A stretch of DNA of 64,000 bases from Corylus avellana (lineage: Eukaryota; Streptophyta; Magnoliopsida; Fagales; Betulaceae). The position numbers and the translations under genes are program-made. This document shows positions 46,701 to 58,700 of the stretch, piece by piece. Position 1 is the first letter of the stretch; every line of letters begins with the position of its first letter. The notes under the pieces are model-generated. The model saw only the letters and a program-made list of their open reading frames with translations. It did not search any database and had not been told where the DNA came from. The stretch covers positions 21,257,172 to 21,321,171 of the forward strand of contig NC_081541.1 in NCBI RefSeq assembly GCF_901000735.1, written 5' to 3'.

Positions 46701-49700
46701 GTTTTTATCGCTGTTCTGCTTGCTGGCTAGTATTTGCCATGATATTCAGTGATGGGTTTCTTGAGGTGGTGGTCTCCACGATCCTTCTCAATCTATTAGT
46801 AAGGACTTTAGCAATAATCTTATAAACTCCACTCACAAGACTAATAAGCTGAAAGTCCTTAAGATCAAGAGCCCTAGATTTTTTCGAATTGAGAGCGATG
46901 AACGTGGTATTAAGGCCTTTTCCAAACTTACTACTAGTGTGAAAGTCATGGAACACCCCCATAATGTCTGTCTTGATCATGCAATAGCAAGCTTCGAAGA
47001 AATCCATTGAAAAACCATCAACTCAAGGACCTGACTCTCCTCAAACATATACTCTATTTAAGAGGCCCCCTTCGCATATGTACAGTCGAAAGCAAGCCAT
47101 CCAACTTGGGCCGCCAGCTAAACTATTTTGAAATTAGATTCTCATAGAACTGCACAATTTGTTCCTTGATAACTCGTTGATCAGAAGAAATTGAGCCATT
47201 TACTGACAAAATAAGTTCCCTGATAACAGGTTTATTAGAAAAAATTGAGCCATTTCTTGACAACTATTCAATGGAGTTGTTTCTCCTATTCGAGTTTGCG
47301 CCCCAGATGAAAACATTTCGTGCATTTATCACCCTTTTCTAGCCATAGAGCCCTTGACGTTTGTCTCCAAAGTTAACTCCTCCAATGAAGTAGCTTTTTC
47401 CAATTCACTAATAACCAAGATTTTTCTCAATTGGAGCTCATTTTCTTTAGTGCTGTCCAAAGCTTGTGGGGATGTCAACATGTGGATTGGTGTTGCTGAG
47501 GTTCTGGAGCGGCCTCTGGTCGAATCTTGCTTATGTGAGATAGGAGGTTTGTGAAGAAGATTGAATAGTGTGGGGGAGTTTTCTATTGCATGCTACTTTA
47601 GAAATGTAGAAGATGGTTTTTTTTTAGGCTGTTGTAGGGGTTTATGGGCTTAATTCTAAAAGTGATAGAAGGCTTTTATGGGAGGATTTGGTTGGCTTGA
47701 TTAGTTGGTAGAATATGTCATGGTGCATTGAGGGCGATTTCAATGTCGCCCCTTTTTCTAGTGAAAGATTGGGTGAAGCTCGTTCTTGTCTTGTTATGAT
47801 GGAGTTTTCTGATTTTATTTTTGAGCAGGGTGACAAGGTTTTTTCCCTCATAGGGGTCTTTTACATGGTCTAATATTTTTGAGAAGGCTTTTATGGGAGA
47901 ATTTTTCCCACAAGGATTTTTCCCTTATAGGGGGTCTCTTGGTCAAGAATTGATACGTTTCATGTTTCTATGGAGAGGGAAGCTAAGTATCTCAATTTAT
48001 TTCAGAAAAGGTTGCTTAGATTGTGCTAAGATTATTTCCCCATTCTCCTTGATTGTGGTGGTACTTAGGGGGGCAAAAGATCTTTTAAGTTTGAGAATGT
48101 GGTTAAAAAGCTGAAGGCTTTGTGGATAGGATGAAGCAATGGTGGTTGTCTTATCACTTTCAAAGCTCTTCTAGCTTCATTTTGGCTTGGAAACTTAAGG
48201 CTTTGAAAACTGATTGAAAAATCTAGAATGAGCAGATGTTTAATAATGTGGAGTTCCATAAAAAAGCTCTCTTGAAGTTGTGTCCTTGATGGGTTGGAGG
48301 AAGAGAGAGCTTTAGTTGCTGGTTTGACCCGCTGAGGTGCACCTACAAGCCTACAGTCAATGCCACCAAAATTCACAATGGTTTGCCCAGGAATAAGGGT
48401 GACCAACTCAACTCACCTCATTGGGGGGGAAGGAAGAACAATGTTCTTTGACTGTGATATTGAAGGAACCAATCTGGACTGAAGGGTGCCGACTGGCACC
48501 AACACTTCGTCTTCTGACCCTGGGAGTCTATAAAGCTCAGCCTGCTACCAAGTTAGGAACGAGGATGTCCGACGAGTCCACCGAGAACCACAAGGCTTAG
48601 TGGTGGAGATACTCTCAAGACTCACCACAATCAGGGCTTCACCCGAAACGAACGCCTCCTCTACCCGTTTCTTTATAGCCTACTTACAAATGGGCTTCAA
48701 ATGAAGCTCACATTTCGAGACATGGAGGGGTTGTTTATTTTTCTTCATAACTGCGACTTGGGCTTTTTCCTTCGAGATTTGACTTATTAACTTGAGATGG
48801 CTCTTTGAAACCTCCTACTGTCCTCAATAAGACACTAGAGCCTGGTCCACCTCTTTTATTTTCTTCAACTAAGATCTCCAATTTCAAAGCTTCTTGCAGT
48901 TAACCACCACATCACTCCTTACCTTCTTGTCACCAGCTACTGCATGAAAACGTGAACTAGTTGAACCTCGAGCAACAATCTTATGACCTAGAAGAATAGT
49001 GACAGAGGTCCTTGCAGGGTTCTCCTTGGATGACCAAGAGGTACAAAGGGATTAGGTACTCGCTCTACCTTCACCGACTCTGAAGGTAGCCCCTCCAGTT
49101 GCCTCATCCTACACACCATGTCCTAAAACGATCTTCTGCCACCTCCTAATGCCAACTCTTTGCCCATAGAAGACGAGGAAAAACCTCCCACATCAATTGA
49201 CAGAGAGCCATTGGATGTTGGATGCGAAAGCAAGGCGTGATTCCTTGTGCCAACAGAGGAACGATCTTTTGCCACCTCCTAATGCCAAATCTTTGCAATC
49301 TGCATCTTTTCCCTTCTCGCCTCTCTCGGATTACGATGAGGCCTTTACGACCACTCACTGCATACTTCGCCTCCTCCAGATTTTGGCTAGACCTTTTTGT
49401 CCTTTTGCTCCATCCTAGTTGCTGTTGTTAATCACATTGAGAAAATTGAGCGAGGTTTTTTGTGGGGCAGGTAGGTGATGAGTTCCATCTAGTCAATTGG
49501 TCCAAGATTTGTAGGAACATGATTTTGTTTAATGGAGCTCTCTTTGGGAAATGACTTTGGCATTATGGCACAGAGAGGGATGGAAGCTTGTGGAGATTGG
49601 TGGTGGAAGCTAAATATGAGAGCATGTGGGGATGGTGGTGCTCCAATGCGGTGTACAGGTCCTTTGAAGTGGGGGTGTGGAAAAACATTAGCAGGGGATG

Positions 49701-52700
49701 GGGAGATTTTTTTGGATTTGTAAGATATGAGGTGGGAGATGGGCTTAAGATTCGGTTTGACATCACGTTTGGTGTGGAGATTAGAGCGTGAAGAAAGCTC
49801 TCTTGGCATTGTAAAATATTACTCGTTTTAAGGAGGCCTTAGTGGCAGACCATTTCTTGGTTGTGGACAACACCTTTTTTTTTTGATAAGTAATGATGAT
49901 ATAAAAGAGCGCAAAGGGGCGCAACCCATATACACGGGAAGTATAAACAGAGAGCGCCTAGGAGGGAGAGAAATGAAAAAGAAAATCAGAGAAACTAATC
50001 ACTAAAGGAGCTAGCCAAGCGGCCGTCCAAGAGTAAAGAGTATAGAAGAAGAAATGAGTCAATTCCTCTATGGTCCTAGTGGAATTTTCAAAACATCTAG
50101 CATTTCTTTCATTCCAAATACACCACATAAGACACAGAGGGATCATCTTCCAAACAACCCCGCTTCAAGAACGACCTCCCGACCACCAACTAGCAAAAAA
50201 GGCCCTCACCCGGCAAGGCATGACCCAGTGCAACCCGAACCGCTGAAAAATCGTGTGCCAAAGAGCACTTGCAAGCTCACAGTGGAGAAGAAGATGATCG
50301 GCTGACTCTCCGGTCTTCTTGCACATACAACACCACTCCCCAACCACTATGTTCCTCTTACGTAGCATATCATGAGTCAAAATTTTGCCTAAGACCGCTG
50401 TCCAACCGAAAAAAGCCACCCGCTGAGGCGCCTTAGTACGCCATATGCTCTTCCAAGGAAACTCCTCTTGATTAGAAATGGCCAAGGCCACGATTTAACC
50501 TCAAACTTGCCCTTCTTGGACGGAGACCAGCAAATACGATCCATGCTGCCTAGGGAAACCTTGCAAGAATACAACCGATCAAAAAAAGGAGAAACCAAAT
50601 CCATCTCCCAATCTTGTACCGATCGTATGAAAATGACATTCCACTCAACAACCCCATTCCTTCCAATAAAATTATCCTTCACCCAAGCTTCTTTGTGTCT
50701 GGCGATACTGTATAAGGATGGAAAAGCTTGCTTCAAGGAACTGTCCCCACACCAAATATCATGCCAAAATCGGACTTGCGAACCCTCCCCCGCCTCAAAC
50801 CGAGTACTTTTGGCAAAGAAATTCCACCCTTTCCGAATATGCTTCCATAGCCCCACACCATGAGAGCCCGAAACCTCCTTCGTGCACCACCCACCTTCTT
50901 GGTCTTCATACTTAGCTTTGATCAACTTACACCAAAGCGCCTCGTTCTCATTTGCATATCTCCAAAGCCATTTCCCCAAAAGAGCTTGGTTAAACTGATG
51001 CATCTTCCGAATGCCAAGACCATAACGAATAGGGGTACAAACTTGGTCCCAACTTACTAGATGCAACTTGGGCTCATCCCCCATTCCTCCCCACAAGAAA
51101 TCTCTCTGGACTTTCTCAATCCTTTTAGCTACACTAACAGGAATCGGAAATAGAGATAAAAAGTAAGTCGGAAGGTTAGCCAAAGTGCTCTTAATGAGGG
51201 TTAAGCGACCTCCTTTAGAAAGGTACATTCTCTTCCAACCTGCCATCTGACGCTCCATCTTTTCGATCACTTCATTCCACATAACCGTATCCTTATAAGA
51301 CGCCCCAAGAGGGAGGCCCAAATACTTCATAGGCAAATCGGCAACACTACACCCAAGAATGTTAGCTAAGCCCCCAATATTCTCCACCTCACCAATAGCC
51401 ACAATCTTCGACTTTCCAAGATTCACTCTCAAACCCGAAACAGCTTCAAAACATAAGAGAATGAGACGAACATTCCGGATTGCTCGATAGAATCTTCACA
51501 AAATATCAAAGTATCATCCGCAAATAAGGAGTGAGAAATCATCAACTCCGACAAGACCCTATTTCCCATCGAAAAACCAGTCAAAAGGCCTTGGTCAACC
51601 GTCGCATTCACCATCTTACTCAAAGCCTCCATAACAAGCACAAACAATAACGGTGAGAGAGGATCCCCTTGCCTGATTCCCCTTGAACTGTTAAAGAACC
51701 CTTCCGGAGAACCATTCACAAGAATGGAGAATCTTACTGTCTTAATACACCATTTATCCAAGCCCTCCACCTCTCGCCAAAACCACATCTATGCAGCAAA
51801 TACAAAACAAAGTCCTAATTTACATGGTCATAGGCCTTTTCCAAATCCAATTTACAAAGAACACCTGGCACCCCTGATTTCATGCGACTATCCACACATT
51901 CATTTGCAATAAGAACGGAATCTAGGATTTGCCGGCCCCCAATAAAAGCATTTTGAGAATAGGAAATGACCTTACCCAAAACAGTTTTCATCCTACTGGC
52001 AAGAACCTTAGACACAATTTTATACACCCCTCCCACCAGACTACTAGGCCGAAAGTCCTTCATCTCCACCGCATCCGCCTTCTTTGGAATCAAGGAAATA
52101 AAGGTTGCATTCAAACTCTTCACCAATTGACGTTTGCGATGGAACTCTGCAAAAACCACCATGACATCTTGCTTAATAACCCTCCAGCAAGCTTGAAAAA
52201 AAGCCATGGAAAAGCCATCTGGACCCGGAGCCTTATCACCATCCATACCTTTTACCACCTCCCAAATCTCCTTTTCCTCAAAGTCTCTTTCTAACCACCT
52301 ATTGTCCTCCTCCTTGATGGACAAAAATGGCTGGTTATCCATTCTAGGGCGCCAAGAACTTTGTTCTGAATAAAGACTTTGATAATACTGCACTATGTGA
52401 TCTTTTATCTCCACTGGATCACCAGATAAGATGCCATTGATACGAAGCACTTCCACCCGGTTGTACCTTCGGTGAGAGTTAGCCATCTTGTGGAAAAAGC
52501 GAGTATTTCGATCCCCCTCCTTGAGCCACAAAGCTCTCGATTTCTGACGCCAATGAATTTCTTCACACAACAAAGTATTCTCCAAATCTTTCAACTTGTC
52601 CGTCTTCCGGATTTTCTCCTCTTGATCTAATCCTCTTGATTCTGCCAACTCATCCAACTCCTGGATATCTCCCAATTACTCCTTCTTTTTCCTCCCAATA

Positions 52701-55700
52701 TCCCCAAAGACCTCCTCATTCCACTTTTTCAAGTCCACTTTAAGGGATTTTAATTTACTAGCAAGCACAAAGCTAGGTAAACCCTCAAACGAATATGACC
52801 CCCACCAAGACGCAACCTTATCAACAAAACCCTCTGCCTTAAGCCACATATTTTCAAATTTAAAACCCTTCTTACCTCCACAAGGAGTCTCACAATCCTG
52901 TAATAAAGGGAAATGATCCGAGAGCAGACGTTGAAGTCTTCTTTGAGAAACTGCTGGGTAGTGATCTTCCCAATCCGAAGAAAATAAGAACCGGTCAATC
53001 CTCGACCAATTCTCATTTTCTTGATTATTAGACGAAGTAAATTGACCCCCCATCATCGGAATATCCACCAGATTATTCTCAGAAATGAAGTCCGAGAAAT
53101 CCATCATGCCCGAGGAGTAATAAGAATCATTGGATCGCTCATTAGGAAAGCGTACAATGTTGAAATCCCCACCCAAACACCAAGGAACCTCCCACATCCC
53201 AATCAAACCAGCCAACTCTTCCCAAAGTGCCCTTCTCTCCACTTCCTCATTCGGTCCATACACTCCCCCAAACGCCCACACCCATTTATCCTCTACATTT
53301 TGAAAATAGCAAGCCAAAGAAAAATGTCCCACACACTCCTCCTTACACTCCACTACCCTCCTATCCCACATCATTAACATCCCCCCCGACAAACCATTAG
53401 AGCCTTTAACCTTCCACCCCACATGTTGACCTCCCCAAAGACTATGTATCACCTCTCTGGAGATAGTCTCCATCTTTGTCTCAATCAAACACACTACATC
53501 TACCTTCCATTCTTTCAAAAGACCCCTAATGCGCAACCTTTTTTTGAGGGCATTCAACCCTCTCACATTCCATACTACTATATTAAGCTTCATGATCCAC
53601 CAAAGTAACCCTCTCACTTTCCTCAATTTCTTCGAGTCCTTTGAGTGCAGGAACACCTACAGAAACACCTCGCAAATCCAAATCGTACTGCCTTCTAGGA
53701 GCTTCAATAGCATTGAATAGAGCTTCCAAGTCCTCCTTTTTCCCCTCATCATAAACTCCGACTTTTGGACAAAAATTGAGGCAGTTTTCAACTACCCAAC
53801 TGGATGATATCGTGTCTGACCCTAAATCCTCCAAACCTGTTGTTTCAGCAACTCTATCCCCATCCAAGCCTAAATCCTCCAATAGATCCTATCCTCACCA
53901 CCTGTCAGTGTAATATCACCTTCATCAGATATGTGCATGATTTGGAGATAGAGATGGTCTCCTTTTACTTCAATCTCTTGTACTCTATCAGGTTGAATAG
54001 AGGTGGTGAGGATAGGATCTATTGGAACCCCTTTAAAAGGCAAACTTTGAAGGTTAGATCTTTTTAGTATGCGCTTAATCCCCTGAGTGGTATTTCTTTC
54101 CCTTGGAAGAGTATATGGAAAAATAAGGCGCCTATGAGAGTGGCTTTCTTTGTTTGAGTGGCAGTGTTAGCTAGGATATTGACCTTGGATAATCTAAGAA
54201 AGAGGCACTTAATAGTGACGGACCAGTGTTGCATGTGTTGGAACAATAAGGAATCCATCGAACATCTTTTTCTCAATTGCAGAGTTGCTAGAGATGTAAC
54301 ACCCTGGTCTCATATTGGAAAGATAAGAAGTTACCCACATAGAGTGAGTGATTTATAAAGATAGTCATGAGTGCTAAGTCCCACATTGCCTAGAACTAGG
54401 TGAAACTGAGCTTAATAATGAATGTTAGGGAAACTTCAAATTGACTAGTCCTTTCGGGGTAGTTGCGCAAATGAAGTTATTGCTTTTCTCTAGGTTGTTA
54501 CAAATGCTATCAGAGCCACCTAATAACGCCAAGCCATGTGGTATTGGAGCATTGCATGTGGCCCTGACGAGGACATTATGAATTTAAGAGAGTTTGTAAC
54601 ACCCTAGTTTCATATTGGGAAGATGAAAAGTAGCTCACATAGAGTGAGTGATTTATAAAGATAGTCATGAGTGCTAAGTCCCACATTGTCTAGTAACTAG
54701 GTGAAATTGAGCTTTATAATGAATTATAGGGAAGCTCCAAATTGATTAGTCCTTTTGGAGTAATAGTGCAGATGTGCCTAGCGCTTTTTCTTAGGTCGTT
54801 ACAAATATATAATATTGTTCGCTTTGGGCCAAGCCCGCTTGGTTTTATTATTGAGTTTACTCCAAAAGGCCTCATATAGTATTTAGAGAGAGCATGCTTA
54901 ATATAAGCACATCCTCTTTTTCACACCCAGGTTATGTGGGATGCCACAAGAGAATTGTGCATTTTAATTTTCCGCCTCTTCGGGGTAGAGTGGGTAATAA
55001 TGCCCAATAGGGTGGTGGATACTGGCTAGTTGGAATGGCTAGTTTGGTAGTCACCGTAATTTGGAAGCTTCGAGGATGGCTCCCCATTGTGTGATGTATT
55101 TGGAGAGTGCAATTCTTGCACTTTTGAAGATTGTGACAGAATGATAGTGAAGTTAAAAGATGTATTGTTCAAGACTCTTTATGGGTGGATGCTTGCTATC
55201 AATAGTTTAGCTTCACTAACTTTGCAGAATTTCTGCATTTATGTTCCTTATCTTCGCCCTAGTGGGTGTTTCTCTTGTATGCTCTGTGTTTTTGGGTTGC
55301 ACCCCTTTGTGCTTTTAATAAGATTGAATTATTTATCAAAAAAGGAAGAGTTTCAGGTAGCTTAACAGAAATAACCTACTATTCCCTCTGTCCCAAAGTG
55401 AAAGTTCCAGGGGGTGGATGTCGACTTTCTAAAACTGAGAGTTCTTACTTTTTTTTTTTAATTGCATATATTACCTTTACCTTTTCTAATGAAGCAAAAC
55501 ACAATTCTAATTAGAAATCTTGTCACTTCTGACATAAATTAAATGATATTTGAGGATGATCACTTTATTTTCACCCTTTTTTTATTATTAATAATTGTGC
55601 TATTTCAAATGAACAAGTATAAATTGTAACTGATAGTTTAAATTTAAGAGGAATGTATAATAATAAAAAACAACAAGGCTGGGTTGCAAATAATTTTTGG

Positions 55701-58700
55701 AGTAAGTCTACTAGTGAAGCCAGAATATTACCTGATTCGTGTGAAGGGGGTGCTTTATATGGGTCCGAAGTTTACCCAACATAAGTAAGTACACGAAGTG
55801 GCCCTACCTTGGACGGGTTCCTCGTTATAAAATAAAAATAAAAAGCAACAAGGCTAGGAGCATCGAGTTACACGTAAGCAACAAGGTCAAGGCATATAAC
55901 CAGAATCCATAAAGCCTAAATGAGAAAGCACATTAACAAATTTGGAAAAGCCACTTCAAAGGAATAGAGAATTAACTTCAAAATTGGGCATTATTATTTC
56001 TTTATAATTCTTCTAGTTCTCTCTTATCATAACAAACACATGTTTACACTACCTAAGTCATTTTGATGCTATGCATGTCTTATTTTTTAAGATTCAACTT
56101 TTATATAAATCAAATAAAATATGTCGGAAAAAAGGAAAAAAGAATGAATGAACAAGATGTATTCCTAGGCTACTGCATTGTCTATTAGATAGATGAATTT
56201 GTTGTAGATAATGTTATATGTATACGCTTATTTCTTGCAGCGACTGTCTCTTTGTGTGTAACTCGATTACGACATAATTGAATTTGATTCTTTGAATTTT
56301 GCCGGATTCTTAAGTTTTAATTGTAATGAGATAAATTTGAAATTTGGTAGATTTGCTCTGAATTAAATTGAGATAGTCCATTATGCCACACTTTTAAAGT
56401 AATAACTGCCTCCCAACAGACTGATTGCCAAGCCCGACCCACTAAATCAGTCATCATTAGAGGCTGCTCCTAGGCCTGAGTGCCAATAGTGGTTAAAGGC
56501 TTCTGTCAGACTTCGTAGTTCGGTTGCATTGTTCAATCCCCATGGCTTGCTATGACTGTTCTGTTTTTTTTTTTTTTTTTTTTGTCGTTTTTCTCTTTTC
56601 AGATTATGTAGCTTAAATTAAAATGTCAAGTGTATTTTCCTGAAGTGATCGGCCTTCGTTTTTGTTTAATGTTCTTGTGCTCATATCATGTTAGCTCCCA
56701 TCAACTATTGAGTGATTATACTTATATTAGAACAGTTGTGATTTTATCTTTGTTGCAGTGTGTCTTTTGTAGTTCATTGTCATAAACTTCTCTTAGGTGC
56801 ATGATGACTTTAGATCTAACCACTGGTTTATGCTTGGAACCTTTATAATGAGGAACATAATTTTGATTTTTTTTTTTTTTAACGAATTTTATTTGCGTCA
56901 TTTATTTGTGGAGCTGTATATTCCTTTTTGATGTCAATATATTTTCCATCTATCTCTTTACAGCTTTTACTTTGCTATGGTGTCACCGGCTCAAAAGGAA
57001 TCCTACCAGACAAACATGTTATGCTTTCAGCAAAATGTCGGGTATGATCAAAGTAATATTACAATTTCTTTTAGAATAAGTCTGTTTGGTCATATTTAAA
57101 AGGTACTAGTATATGTTAATTTCTGCTTACAATTCATAGAGTTCTCTTAATGATATAGGCATTGGCTGAACTTCTTCCTTCACTAAAGCAAGGTGGGCAT
57201 CGTGTTCTGATTTTTAGCCAGTGGACGTCAATGCTTGATATCTTGGAATGGACTTTGGATGTGATTGGGGTTACATATAGACGACTTGATGGAAGGTACT
57301 GCTCACTAATTTGACATTTACAGTTTCTCCTCTGATGATGGTCTAGCATGTGGCATATCTACATTTAATAAACTTAATGATGTCTTCTTTTTTTTTTTTT
57401 GAAAACTTAATGATGTCTAAATTGCATCATTTGGTGATGGCTTTTATGGCAAATATCCCTTGTTGTAAAAGGCGGTACGACTGTCATTATCAATTCCTTG
57501 CACTTTATAGACTAAATAGTATTATTGTTTTGGATTATCGTAGGGCATATTACTTGTAAAATATCCATTCTTGACTTTCCAGAAAGATATAAACTGCCCT
57601 TGATCAAGTACATTTATATTTCTTAATCTGGCCTTTTTTCCCTGAAAGTTTTCATGAGCAGGCTGCTACAGCACCTGAAGGAACCTTGGTTTATGAGTTT
57701 GTTTTATCTTGTTCAGGCATTTCTTGAAGTATCTGAAAGAGCAGCTGTTAACTCTCTCTCTCTCCCTCCCTTAGCAATGCATATTGACTACACTGCATCA
57801 CTTTCTGAAGTGTCCTTGATTCACTTTTGAATGCCGTTATTGATGGCTTGCAACTACAGTTTCTTAAGAATTAGAAAATGGAAGCATGAGAGAGATTTAA
57901 AAGTTATGCTTTTAATGGTGAAGGAACTTCGTAAGACATTGATAAGTTTCAGTAAAATGGGGGATGGAATGGGCTCTCAGTACTTGGCATAGATCAGGTA
58001 GTTTCAGGTCTGATTAGGAAAGATTTAGAGAATCTTTCTACATGTGTTTGGTGCGCTTAGGTTGAGAGAATTATTGGATCTAGGGTTTAGAATTTTTAGA
58101 AGAAAGGCTTAAGGTCCAAGAATTAATTAGGGTTTTGAAGTGAAGGGAAAATAAGGGCAAAGAACTGTTTCTTGAAGCAAACAGGTTGCTGTAAAATTTT
58201 GGACAGCAGTTGTCATTGGGAATTTATGGCTGTTTTTGAAAATTTATTTGGTAGCTATTTGGTGGGGAAAATATTCTGGGTTCTAGCGTTTTGATATATA
58301 TGAAGAACTTCTTGATATGGGAGTATAAAGGACAGTAAAAATTGTAATTTCAACATCAATAAATAAGTGCAAAGGTCCTAGTGCACATGGTGTATATAAG
58401 AGAAACCCTAATCTAAAGAAAAAGAACACAAATTTGAAAACTCTGCAAAACTAGAAATAAGCAAGCTATGATGTGCAGAGATTCAAATATAAAAGTATTG
58501 AACATAATCTTCCGCAGCTCTATCTCCAAAATCTCCACATCTTCAATGAAGCATTCCTCTTTTGCCAAAGACATCACATTACACACAACGGGGCCAACCT
58601 CCATGCTTCCAACACTGTACCATGCCCAATCTGTGCTCCCCAGCTATCCAACAAGTTGATCACCCACCCATCTAGGCCACCATACAACCCTGTTTTGGAA

